From positions 163,170,366 to 163,234,365 of the forward strand of contig CM041295.1 of the NCBI GenBank assembly GCA_023052935.1: a stretch of DNA of 64,000 bases, written 5' to 3'. Position 1 is the first letter of the stretch. Each line of letters starts with the position of its first letter. This document shows, in pieces, positions 11,190-21,059 of the stretch. A program made the position numbers and the translations under genes. The notes under the pieces were generated by a model, which saw only the letters and a list, made by a program, of their open reading frames with translations, did not search any database and was not told the origin of the DNA. The stretch is from Piezodorus guildinii (taxonomy: Eukaryota > Arthropoda > Insecta > Hemiptera > Pentatomidae).

Positions 11190-11294
11190 ATGATGTTCTT
11201 GCTTATCTTGAATGATGTGTTATAATTTTTATTTATATATATATTATATATATAATTTAAGTATTAAATAATTAATTCTATATTATTATATTTA

Positions 11295-11351
<57 letters not shown>
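11190..11351. repeat. Second copy of the direct repeat and (TA)n array
   Basis: Contains the second copy of the roughly 48-bp direct repeat (compare 10335), followed by TA-rich sequence and a long pure TA array at about 11300-11351. Confidence 0.8.
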
Positions 11352-11356
<5 letters not shown>

Positions 11357-11445
11357 TTTAGTATAATATTCAATTTTGGTTATACGAGCCATTTATATCC
11401 TGTATACCCATTTTATATCCTGTATATATGTATATATATTCCTTA

Positions 11446-11519
11446 GGGCGCGTTCATACTGCTGGCTGGCTTCAGGGGCTGGTTATATATCTCAAAACGC
11501 GTGCAGTATAAACGCGCCC
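11446..11519. mobile_element. 74-bp MITE with 17-bp TIRs and TTA duplication
   Basis: The left end GGGCGCGTTCATACTGC and the reverse complement of the right end GGGCGCGTTTATACTGC differ at one of 17 positions. TTA flanks both ends (11443-11445 and 11520-11522). A 3-bp TTA/TAA duplication with a G-rich TIR is what PIF/Harbinger-type elements leave. At 74 bp it cannot encode anything and would need a transposase supplied in trans. Confidence 0.75.
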
Positions 11520-11708
11520 TTACTGTTTTTTAGTTTAGTCAATTACTGTTTCTTACTTAATTGGCTCTTTCTTCTTGTACTGTGTTACTGTTTCTTATTG
11601 TACTTCTATTAAACTGCTGATGGTTAACTCCTTCCACACACGGGCTTGCCTCAGCGGGATAGTGACTTCTTGCACCGTAAAAATGTCTGTGATTTGATTT
11701 AAATAATG

Positions 11709-11748
<40 letters not shown>

Positions 11749-12049
11749 TATTTTTATCCGTTGAAAAAAGAAAAGTTACTAATCTGTTTATTTCTTCTTA
11801 CCCTTCAAATGTTAAGATGACTCATTATTGGGTTCCTTTTTACACTTAAAAACAAATCAATAGTGTCCGTGTCAGCTTGCTCTTCAGGATGATATCCACC
11901 ATTTTTTTCACTGGAACCATTTATTGTTAAAAAGTCATAGGAAAAGTAGAATAATTTGAAAAATAAGTATGTAACACAGTAATACGTCAACTTTAGATTT
12001 TAATACAAAAAACACTCGAGTAAATTGGTCCGTTTCCTGCAAAATTTTC

Positions 12050-12420
12050 TATAGTGGATATTTTGAAAATCAACTTCTCAATTACCTTCAACCTGAGAAT
12101 TGGAAGAAGGCTGTCGGGCAGAAAGGTTCATGTATAAGAAATAAAATCCATTAAAAACCTTGGAATCACTTTAGACCAAACCTTCCCTTGCAAAAAACAA
12201 ACATATTTCTGACATCTCCTTCGTCACTTTAAAGCAATTAAAAGGCCTCCTTCGTCATTTATTTCCTCTTGAAACCCGCAGGATCCTCAAATTGACAATT
12301 AAAAAACTTAACGTTTATTTAATTACTTATCATGTTATCCGATCCCCCCGTCCATCATTCATTTCCAAGTTCATACTATTCAAATCAAGGAAGGAAAAAA
12401 AAATTTCTTTAACCAAGTCA
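12050..12420 (+). pseudogene. Degenerate LINE RT fragment
   Basis: Frame fragments include IKSIKNLGITLDQTF (about 12140-12184), which fits the conserved YLGxxLDxxLxW segment downstream of the RT active site. LKQLKGLLRHLFPLETRR and a continuation in shifted frames follow. Many stops make the clade uncertain. Confidence 0.5.
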
Positions 12421-14383
12421 TCAAAACATTATTCCTGAATTAAGAGTAGTAGAATAGACGTATAAGATACCTTAGGAAAGCACAGGCTTTTAGAAAAGTT
12501 AATAAAGAATAAAATAAATCGTAAAAGTTAATATAAAGTTTTGTAAGCCCATAAACTTACGAAAATATGTTATTTGTAAAGAGAGAGGTTATAATACTTC
12601 AATGCTGCCACCGTCGACTAGTATCGTACAAGTTACATTTTTTTATTCGGTAAGCAGGGATTTTAGAAAGAATATTACGTACCAAATTGTAATTTGTTAA
12701 AATAAATGTAAGGTAAGTTGTTATAAATCTATAAAAAACATTGTAATTAATTATTTCAACTTTTAAATAATTTCATGAAAACAGATCTGTCACAGTAAAA
12801 TAAATGGGATGCCCATAGACAGTTTATTTGAAATATAAAATCGTAATAAACCTAATTGGATAGGAACCCTTGTTATTTCTATTGTTTTTGAAAACATGCA
12901 TTGCAATTAAATTTTCTTTGTTTGGAAAAATTAAATTTTCTGTTATCTATGCTTTTTTTTAATTTCTGCCAATGATTAAATGTAATAATGAACATACAGA
13001 ATAAAATAAACATATTTTTCCTAACTAAAAACTGAAACTCACAAAGCGATAAACTCCAAATCGACCAGACAGAGATTTCTTAAACGTAAATGACACCTCA
13101 TTCAAATTGCACCCTAGAGAAGCAGAGTCCACTAGTACATAAATAAAATAAAACCTATAAATATTGCATAGAACAAATTAAAAAGGAAAATCTACCTCTT
13201 ATCGTATCTAAGTTGAATAAAAAATGTTGCATTATTCATTGTTGGTGATTATTTAATTGTTCCACATTCACTCTGACCTCGTTAGTATTGACCTCAGGCA
13301 TTGTCATTGAGATAGGTCAGTTAACGTCTTTCCAGACAATGGGGTAAATGATAAACAGAATTAGATTCAAATTATATGCTACGTTGAAAGAAATCTTCCA
13401 CGAAATTCTGATCAGTTTTATGAGTTACTTAAAATCATTTTAATTCTTTTTTGTTTTTAACATATATAAAATAAAATGTATTATATAAAGATATGTATTA
13501 AATAACATATTTATAAATAATAATATATAAAATATAGTTATTTTCAATGCAAAATGCAGTACTGGCTGATTTTTCATTTTTATAAATAAACATTATTCTC
13601 TTTGATGATAATAATTGAAGAAAGATAAAACTATATTCAGGTTTTTTCATTTATACTAGAGGGGTAGAAGCTGTCTGCTGTATAGCCTCCTCAATTCTTC
13701 ATCCCTCACCAAAACTAAATTTTCACGTATAACCTTATCATTGAAAACTTTGATCCTTGTTCATTCTTCTGAGTAATCAAAACTGTTCCAATAATATAAT
13801 ATAATGGTGAGGCTGTGCCGTATGAATGTTTGCAAAGGTATTTGTTCACTAGCTGCCTTCTTCGTCTTCTCGTTCCCCTTGGAACTTAAGAGACGCCTGC
13901 GGTCTATTTCTTCAATTCCCAACTCACAACTGGACTTCGTTTACATGAATATAGTCAATTTAACCTTTGTAGTTGATCTAATTTATTTCTATTGTACCTT
14001 TATTAGAACATTAAATTTCTCTAATTTCTTAGTTATCTTTTCTTAAAACAGTTTAGCTAGATTAATTGTGTTCCTTATTTTTATTAAACCATTTTAGGTG
14101 CTTAATTAGGTTAATTTTATCTCTTATCTTAAATCTGTTTTTATGTTTCATTAGGTTAATTTTGTTTTTTATGTTGTCTACATGTATTTTTAGTTAAATA
14201 AATATATTGTGCTTCGTCGTTTACTTTTCATTATTTATTTATTTGTTTAATCTATACAGTCCACTAATTTACTTTGCTGCCCTGAATTTGAGTTCATTAA
14301 TTCATTAATCACTTGGAGTTATTCCTATTTAATAATAGGGATCTTCAAATAATTCCTCAAATAAGTCGTTGATAAAAGAGATC
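12421..14383. other. Unassigned AT-rich sequence
   Basis: No element or gene is recognised. Short open frames such as 13804-14046 have no known motif and a composition no different from the surroundings. Confidence 0.5.
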
Positions 14384-14472
14384 TATTACTATATCGATGA
14401 GGAAGATGGTTGGGGTTGCGGTCATAAATTAAAACACACAATTAAAAATAAGCGTTATTTTAATTATGTGCC

Positions 14473-14505
14473 GACGTTTCGGCCTACAATGTGGGCCTTC
14501 ATCAG
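14473..14505 (-). ncRNA. Hammerhead ribozyme motif (left arm)
   Basis: Mirror image of the motif at 14577-14609, read on the minus strand: CTGATGA at 14505-14499, the GGCC/GGCC stem II, GAAAC, then GTC at 14475-14473. All core bases are identical to the plus-strand copy, so transcripts of either strand carry one intact core. Confidence 0.8.
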
Positions 14506-14576
14506 GGGTGACAACGTGACAGCTTTGCCTACAGAAGTCTGTCACTTCTGTAGGCAAAGCTGTCACGTTGTCACCC

Positions 14577-14609
14577 CTGATGAAGGCCCACATTGTAGGC
14601 CGAAACGTC
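14577..14609 (+). ncRNA. Hammerhead ribozyme motif (right arm)
   Basis: The core CTGATGA is at 14577-14583. Stem II pairs GGCC (14585-14588) with GGCC (14598-14601) across a 9-nt loop. GAAAC is at 14602-14606 and GTC, with the predicted cleavage after C, is at 14607-14609. Stem III can be only the two pairs of ACGU without a loop, which is the minimal form known from PLE hammerheads and thought to act as dimers. Stem I is weak beyond the first two or three pairs. Confidence 0.8.
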
Positions 14610-15219
14610 GGCACATAATTAAAATAACGCTTATTTTTAATTGTGTGTTTTAATTTATGACCGCAACCCCAACCATCTTCCTCATCTAATTTCTCTACGG
14701 TCAACAAAACTCCATCATTATTACTATATCGATTATTTAATTCTTAATAAATGTTTCCATCTAAACCCAATACAATTCTTTAAAAGTATTTTGACTCTAA
14801 CATAAATTTATTTTAGCAAGGAAGGTAAGGGAAAGTGGTGTGTTGTCCGCACGAGACTGTTTTAAATCTGAAGATTGAACTTTACATTTTGTATGAAGCT
14901 AATATCTGAGATAAGATTGAGGACAGCTCTTCCTTTTCACCAGGTGATCCGATCATGGCGCACTCACCTTCACCTCTGGCTCCGCTTCTGCTTCCGGTAA
15001 ATGATCACACCTCAATGCATTTTCTAGTTCATTTCTCTGTTTTAAAACTGACTGACCTATTATGTACTTATGTCAGTGCATAAGGAGGCCAGTTGTTTAT
15101 TTTTACTTACCCATATATTAACATTATAAAGTACTGAGTAAGAGAAAGAGGGCATCCAAGAGAAAACCGCAAAATTAAAACAATTAAGCTTTCAATCAGG
15201 CAATGAGCCACTTCTCCAA

Positions 15220-15740
15220 AGCAAAGTTAATGCATTAAAATGTTGAGACCAGGCCAATGACTTTATATGGAATGGAGGCTACATGCCTACCAAACTTGGA
15301 AAAGCTGTTAAGAATAGAAAGGGGGATCTCAGGAAAAATATATGGGCCCAGAAAAACACACGAAGGTTATGTGCGAAGATCTAACAAACAGATCTATAGC
15401 AAAATCAAAGACTTGAGAACGGAGATTAGAATCAGAAGGCTGATGGATGTTCTATGGGCACATGAAAAGGATGAAGGGGGAAATATTGAACAAAAAGATC
15501 TTTAACAAAACTTTTGGCGACAAAATCATAGGAGACACGAAGCAAATAATAGAAGAATTAAAGAACCTTAAAATTTGAGATATGGACTGTATATATAGAG
15601 ACACATACAGGAGAACACTGAAAAATTTGACCAATATTGGAAGAAAAAAAAAAGATGGGCATAAAGTGGTCAGAAGAAAAAAAAGAAATGGAGTGGAAAA
15701 TCATGAAACTGGGACGGGAAGAAAGATAATCCAGACTCCC
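15220..15740 (+). pseudogene. RTE-like LINE C-terminal fragment
   Basis: LYGMEATCLPNLEKLLRIER, KIYGPRKTHEGYVRRSN and IRIRRLMDVLWAHEKDE follow the order of the C-terminal region of endonuclease-type LINE proteins (LYGSETW, LRxFERxxLRxIYGP, RRLRWxGHVxRM). The frame breaks after 15505 and continues in another frame with lysine-rich sequence. The RT active site is absent. Confidence 0.7.
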
Positions 15741-15799
15741 AAAAATGTCTAACCAATGATATTCGCGTGGTTCTTGATTAAAAAAAAAATATATATGTA

Positions 15800-16040
15800 T
15801 ACAAGATATTAATTCATCGACCCTTTTTTATATTATAATTTTGTTTGAAATAATTCGGGTTTTAGGTCATTAAACTATCACTCCTCCTTAATTTTCTTTA
15901 TTTGGACGTTTCGATCCTCCGTCTATGTATATACATAGGATCCTTTTCAACACTGCAATTAAACATAATTGCTTACATTTTGTAGTATGTTGGTTACATT
16001 TTCCATAAAACATATAGATGTTTATAAACATATGTATGGC
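15800..16040 (-). mobile_element. PLE pseudo-LTR (copy 1)
   Basis: About 90% or more identical by eye to 17270-17510 and to the inverse of 23820-23998. On the minus strand it runs from ACCTGGCTATAG through a hammerhead-like block (GATCC, palindromic TATGTATATACATA, GGATC, then GAAACGTCC) to TTTCAAACAAAATTATAA. The CUGAUGA core is replaced by GTTGAAA. PLEs carry such repeats at both ends. A (TA) tract borders it at 15790. Confidence 0.8.
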
Positions 16041-16049
16041 TATAGATAG

Positions 16050-16796
16050 CTATAGCCAGGTATTATTGTTGGCATTAATCAATTTAAGTCTTAGTTCATT
16101 CTGTTTTGATTCATCTTTTTCTACAGTTTGTATTATGTATTCCACATCAGATAGGAATTGTGGTATTTTCTTAGCAATGTTTTTTGGGTTTATTTCATTG
16201 TTGAATTTAGGTCCTAAAGATAAAATATCTTGTACATTCTTCGGTATTATCTTATTTGTCAGATTCAAAAACGCAGTGTTTGGTACCTCCGGCAAACAAT
16301 AATGTAGTGTCCTTCCTTTAATTTTTTCGAATTTTTTTATTAGTTTTATCTTTTTTTCTTTTTTCTGCTTTTTGTAGAGATTATCTTGATCCGACGTTAG
16401 CTTGTAATACAGGTCTTTATTAATAGTATTCGAGAGTTCTACCAGAATAAGGTCTATTTTGTATTTTATTCTCGTTATTAATAAACATACAACTTTAATT
16501 TCCAAATTCATAATCGAGACTTCAGTTTTACAAATTATATTCTCCAATGGTTTTACAAACTTTGAAGAAGTAAGAATAAGTTCATAAATGCTTTCAGTGC
16601 TGTCTTTAATGTGTGGTGGAATTAAATTTTGTCGCCTACACTTTAAAAGAAACACTCTCTGTGGTTCCAAATGAGCTAACTTCTTTATCAACTTAGAATA
16701 CCTTTTTGCTCGGTTAGCTACAAAATTTCCATAAAAATGTTTTATATCTTGAAAAATACCCATATTTACCAATGTGGCAGGCCAAAAGCAAAACAA
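16050..16796 (-). CDS. PLE protein, N-terminal part (truncated)
   Basis: A 248-codon open frame encodes the N-terminal region that precedes the reverse transcriptase in Penelope-like elements: basic and hydrophilic with long predicted helices (for example [20 protein letters not shown]), and near its end the signature ILSLGPKF (about residue 193), a PLE hallmark just upstream of the RT fingers. The frame ends in ...NNNTWL followed by TAG, where TACCTGGCTATAG is already the start of the adjoining pseudo-LTR. The whole RT and GIY-YIG part is therefore missing, joined out at the pseudo-LTR boundary. Upstream is a large TA array rather than a clear promoter. It is still open but cannot be active alone. 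Confidence 0.75.
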   Translation of the reverse strand: MFCFWPATLVNMGIFQDIKHFYGNFVANRAKRYSKLIKKLAHLEPQRVFLLKCRRQNLIPPHIKDSTESIYELILTSSKFVKPLENIICKTEVSIMNLEIKVVCLLITRIKYKIDLILVELSNTINKDLYYKLTSDQDNLYKKQKKEKKIKLIKKFEKIKGRTLHYCLPEVPNTAFLNLTNKIIPKNVQDILSLGPKFNNEINPKNIAKKIPQFLSDVEYIIQTVEKDESKQNELRLKLINANNNTWL

Positions 16797-16835
16797 CCGA
16801 TGAATGAATGTGAATGAAAATGAGAAACCGATTTA

Positions 16836-16837
16836 CA

Positions 16838-16915
<78 letters not shown>

Positions 16916-16947
16916 CACATATATACATACATGTATACACATATAAT

Positions 16948-17010
<63 letters not shown>

Positions 17011-17161
17011 AAAATAACAAAAATAAGATTAATTTAACATCAATCAAAAATAACTAACAAAAGAAAATAGCTTAAAAATAATGTTAATTACACCTTTCAA
17101 TATTTTTCAAAATTATAATAAAGCAACTAAATATATACAAACAAAAAAGAATGAATTTAGT

Positions 17162-17219
<58 letters not shown>

Positions 17220-17230
17220 ATATATATATA
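16836..17230. repeat. Three long (TA)n arrays
   Basis: TA arrays at about 16836-16908, 16949-17008 and 17166-17230 are separated by short AT-rich spacers. Poly(Tyr-Ile) frames read from them on both strands are artefacts. Confidence 0.95.
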
Positions 17231-17269
17231 CGACGATTACAATATATCAAATATGTACCATAAAATACT

Positions 17270-17510
17270 TATACAAGAAATTAATTCATCGACCCTTTTT
17301 TATATTATAATTTTGTTTGAAATAATTCGGGTTTTAGGTCATTAAACTATCACTCCTTCTTAATTTTCTTTATTTGGACGTTTCGATCCCCCGTCTATGT
17401 ATATACATAGGATCCTTTTCAACACTGCAATTAAACATAATTGGTTACATTTTATAGTATGTTGGTTACATTTACCATAAAACATCTATCTATAGCCAGG
17501 TACAATATAT
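17270..17510 (-). mobile_element. PLE pseudo-LTR (copy 2)
   Basis: Same sequence and orientation as 15800-16040, including the stem II block and GAAACGTCC. On the minus strand it follows directly after the 3' UTR of the PLE piece at 17511-18010, and precedes the TA arrays and the N-terminal frame 16796-16050. The order 3' end, pseudo-LTR, next element start is the tandem layout known for PLEs. Confidence 0.8.
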
Positions 17511-18010
17511 TATAAACACATCTTACCAAAGAATTTCATCGAGCACCGGCACACCACTCAGGCTAACACAGGGCACTGGGATCTCCAAGCCCTCCCCCTC
17601 CAGCCTTGGCGGCCGAAGCTCAACTTATTAATAAATAAATTTAATAAAATTATCCTAGTAAAAATAAAAGGTCAACAACGCTTAAAAAATATATCACAAA
17701 AACAACAATAAAACAAACCAAACTATTATATAAACCAATAACTATGAAACAATCTAAAATATTTTATATAAATAATGATGATAAAAACTAATAACAATAA
17801 ACAACTTATATATTAACCATAATAAAACTTTTTTAATTTCGTCTACTTATTCTTCCTAATTTATTTAAGATATTATTGTAAACGTTGCGAAGTTTTGTGC
17901 AATCATTCCGCGTATTTACAGTATGTTCGGTCCTAACGATGTGCATCTTCTCGAGAATCACTCTCTTATCTTTATTTTTTTCCACATCTAGAACAATATT
18001 ATATATATTT
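17511..18010 (-). pseudogene. PLE 3' end: GIY-YIG tail and 3' UTR
   Basis: The reverse complement of about 17838-17995 encodes the same C-terminus as the plus-strand PLE at 22.35-23.5 kb: VLDVEKNKDKRVI, HIVRTEHTVNTRNDC, LRNVYNNILNKLGRISRRN and stop. The following 3' UTR (17837-17511) is nearly identical to 23490-23815 in reverse, including a GC-rich stretch (CGGCCGCCAAGGCTGGAGG). The rest of the element upstream is missing. Confidence 0.85.
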
Positions 18011-18017
18011 TTTTACA

Positions 18018-18060
18018 ACAATATTTAAAATAAATTAGGAAGAATAAGTAGACGAAATTA
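18018..18060 (+). repeat. Inverted scrap of the PLE C-terminus
   Basis: TAAATTAGGAAGAATAAGTA followed by GACGAAATTA is the end of the PLE coding region in the opposite direction to 17838-17877. It forms a roughly 40-bp inverted repeat with it, right at the 3' end of the Jockey copy. Confidence 0.75.
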
Positions 18061-18407
18061 CAAAAATTGGTCTAAAAAAAATCATTTATATGTACAATAA
18101 AATAAAACAAAATAAAAAATAAAATAAAAAAAACCTATAATTGATATTAATACAAAGTTGGCAAATAAATAAAAATCATACAAACAAACATAACCATATA
18201 CAATATTTACAACTGCTAAGGGGACCCCAGACTGTGCTTTTCCCTCCACTTGTGGAGGAAAAAAGCGGAATCCAAGAGATCCCAGCGCCTCTCTCTCATC
18301 CGCATCACTGGTCTTAGCCAGTAGAGGCTGAGTTAGGGCGCAATAGCCACAAACATACAGTAAATGAGTGGAGGATCTGACCAGTGTCAGAACTCCAGTA
18401 TAAATGT

Positions 18408-21052
18408 TTACAGAACGTCGCGGAACCACTGCCGATTAAATCTTCGTGGAGGATTGTAGGGGCGGATGGAGCTGGAGAGGGGTTGTGCTAAAGGATTAGG
18501 ATGATGAAGAAGGTTCTGATGGAAATTAGAAAATTTGGATGGTACCAGATCTAAAATAAATGGAATATTAAGGTCGTAGTGTAAGGTACAGTTGGAAACA
18601 TAATAGGGAGCATTAACTATTGTTCATAGGACTTTGGATTGGAAGGATTGGATGCGTTTGATGTTAGAATGTTTAGCTGTCCCCCACAGTTCAAGTCCGT
18701 AGGTCCATATAGGTTTCAGTACTGTCTTGTATATTAGTAATTTGTTGTCAACTGTAAGATGAGATTTTCTGTTTAATAATCTGTATAACTGGCCGAATCT
18801 GCGGTTGAGTTCTTTTCTTTTAAGTCTTGTATGTGGGTTCCACGTTAGTCTTTTGTCTAGTAAAAAGCCCAGATACCGGACTGTGTCTGAGGAAGGAAGC
18901 GGTATGGAATAGAAATTAACCGTTAGACAGGAGTTGCGTCGAAGGGTGAATGTGACGAGAGTGCGTTTGCTTTTGTTCACCTTAATGCGCCAAGCATTGC
19001 ACCAGTCTTCGACCAGGGAAAGGTGCCTTTGGAGATTTAGCGATGCTGCTTCAGGATCGGAATCGGATGATAAAATGGCTGTGTCATCAGCAAATGTTGC
19101 CAGAAAGGTATCGGGATCGGTAGGGATATCGGCGGTATAGAGGATGTAGAGGACGGGTCCTAAGACGCTGCCTCGAGGAACACCGGCCTCAACAGTATAA
19201 TGTTTGGAAAACTCTAAACCACAGCGAACTCGGAAGGAGCGGTTTGATAAATAGGAAAGGAGAACTAGGTATAAGGATTGGGGTAAATGGGTTTTGAGCT
19301 TAAAGAGCAATCCCGGGTGCCACACCCGGTCAAAAGCTTGCGCTATGTCCAGAAAGGCACCCGAACAATACTCCTTGCACTCAAGGGCGGAGGAAATGTG
19401 GTCTACAACTGTAAATGTGGAATCCAAAATGGTGTGAAGGAAAATTGTGAAATTTGGCTAGGATTCGTTTTAATAAGAGTTTTTCGAAGATTTTGGAGAG
19501 GATCGGAAGAAGGCTAATAGGTCTGTAGGATGACGTACAGTTGGAGGGTTTGCCTGGTTTTAGGAAAAGGATGATAGTCGAGTGTTTCCACAACAGAGGG
19601 AAATAGGTAGTGCGTAGGATACAGTTATAGATATATGTAATGGATTTAGGTGGAAGTTGTCTTTGAGGAGTAAGAAGATCGTATCCAGGAGATTTACGGA
19701 GAGGAAGCTTTTTAAGAAGATATTTGACCTCAGAGGGATTGATTGCTTTAGGTGGTAAGGAAATTGGTATCGGTGACGTAAGGAACTCTTCAACTATTGC
19801 GGTATGGGTTGGATTGAGATCACAATGAGGAGTGAATACCTTGGAAAGGTGTAGTGCAAATTCCTGGGCCCTATCTTTGTCAGAAGCAGCCCAGGAATTA
19901 TCACTACGCCGGAGAAGATGGGATATCAGGGGGGATTTTAGAATTCTCTTCGTGACATTCCACAAGGAATTGTCACGAGTCGAGAGAGAGGAGAGGTAGA
20001 AATTGTAGGATTGGGAACGGAAGATCGCCAACTCCCGCTTTAATTGTTTACAATAAAAGTTATAGGAGTGGCGATCTGCTGGATGACAGGTGCGTTGCCA
20101 TAATGTTCTGGCTCGGCGTTTGGTGTGGATTAGGTCTAGGAGGTGTTGTGGTAAATGGGTTTTGTAAGGATTTATTTGGCTGTGCTTGGAAACGGAGGCA
20201 GTCTAGGCGACTTGTTGAATCGAGGTTGTAAAGGAATAGACGGCATCGTCAAGGTCAGTTTGGGTTTTGAGAGTCACTCTGAGGTCAATATCATTGGTGA
20301 GGATTTCGCGGAAGAGGTTCCAGTTGATAGGGCCTCTGATGAATGACGGTGGGACAAGTTTAGGAATAGGTGTTAAGGATACATTTAGGATCAGTGGACT
20401 ATGGTCAGAGGATAGTTCATCAAGGCGAGTTACGGAATAGTTCAGGGAGCCTAATCCGCTGTGGATGAAGAAGTCGAGGATGTCTGGATTACGGTTAGGA
20501 TCAGTTGGCCAGTAGGTAGGGAAATTGGGAGGTAGGAGATTACGGCGTCGGGAGTTGAATGCAGCCTGCAATGTCCGTCCACGAGTATTTGTGGTCCTGG
20601 AATCCCATTGTTGGTGCTTGGCGTTTAGGTCTGCACCCAGAATAAAGTGATTCCCCAATGAGTTGAGGAAGGATCTAAATTGGGTAATGGAAATAGAATA
20701 ATAGAATGTTTAGGAGGGCAGTATGCTGATGCGATGACGAGCGGAAAGGAAAAGGTCTTGATTATAACAGAGGTGGCTTGTAGGAAGTCGTGGGCGGGAA
20801 GTGGGTGTAAGTGATGGGAGAGGGATCGGTGGACAATGATTGCAGTACCGGCATGGGCTTTGCTGTCTGGATGGTCTGTTCGGTATGTCGTGTATTCAGG
20901 TATTTTGAAGTACTGTTTAGTGGTTAGTCTAGTTTCAGTAATGAGTGCAACATCAACTTTTTGTCTTGCAGTAAGGCTGTAAGTTCGTCAGTGTGAGTTC
21001 TAACACCATTCGCATTCCATAGGAGAATAGATAAGGAATTAGGTGAGGTCAT
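18408..21052 (-). pseudogene. Jockey ORF2 (endonuclease + reverse transcriptase), copy A
   Basis: The start is ATG at 21052-21050 (MTSPNSLSILLWNANG), matching the intact start in copy B. The endonuclease shows GADLNAKHQQW, PTYWPTDPNRNPDILDFFI and SSDHSP. The RT shows KSPGYDLLTP, LKPGKPSN...YRPISLLPILSK, AFLDIAQAFDRVW (motif A), EAGVPRGSVLGP (motif B) and FADDTAIL (motif C), then YLGFLLDKRLTWN. Breaks seen: frameshift near 20690; TAG at 20205-20203 (a Trp in the related copies); frameshift with small loss near 19400; TGA at 18626-18624, where copy C has CGA. The C-terminus ends QWFRDVL and TAA at 18408. No restored protein is implied. Confidence 0.9.
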
Positions 21053-21059
21053 TTATGGA

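Larger units (their letters stand above)
8105..11192. mobile_element. Foldback-like element with long inverted arms
   Basis: The left arm (about 8105-8580) and right arm (about 10570-11192) are inverted copies of each other over several hundred bases. For example, ACAGCACCAATTTTGTCATG at 8536-8555 is inverted at about 10589-10608, and GGTGAATTCAATAAAAAC near 11140 is inverted at about 8140. The right arm holds an extra segment of about 170 bp (10741-10910) related to repeat X, so the left arm carries a deletion. Both inner arm ends run into the same 19-bp tandem repeat. Long inverted repeats with internal short tandem repeats of unequal length are the hallmark of Foldback/Galileo-type DNA elements. 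No transposase was seen, and the TSD is not evident. Confidence 0.65.
14384..14733. mobile_element. Hammerhead-bearing palindromic element with 15-bp TSD
   Basis: A near-perfect palindrome runs from 14396 to 14686, centred on 14541 with a 5-nt spacer (14539-14543). Each arm of about 143 bp contains one hammerhead motif, so the two ribozymes point outward on opposite strands. TATTACTATATCGAT occurs at 14384-14398 and again at 14719-14733, a direct 15-bp duplication that brackets the palindrome plus about 30 bp of extra sequence on the right. The right-hand sequence (CTACGGTCAACAAAACTCCATCAT) resembles 61800-61830, next to another hammerhead remnant. It therefore looks like a PLE-derived or retrozyme-like insertion in inverted-dimer form. 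It encodes no protein. Confidence 0.75.

Noticed and set aside
13270..13320. Cluster of nuclear-receptor half-sites (TGACCT twice, AGGTCA once)
   Set aside because: Spacing fits no standard response element, and no gene is nearby; expected by chance at this scale.
13804..14046. Small secreted protein gene (hydrophobic 80-codon frame)
   Set aside because: Hydrophobicity follows from T-rich DNA; no conserved features.
16714..17263. Poly(Tyr-Ile) open frames on both strands
   Set aside because: Translations of (TA)n arrays.
18934..20346. Plus-strand open frames over Jockey copy A
   Set aside because: Antisense shadows of the minus-strand ORF2.
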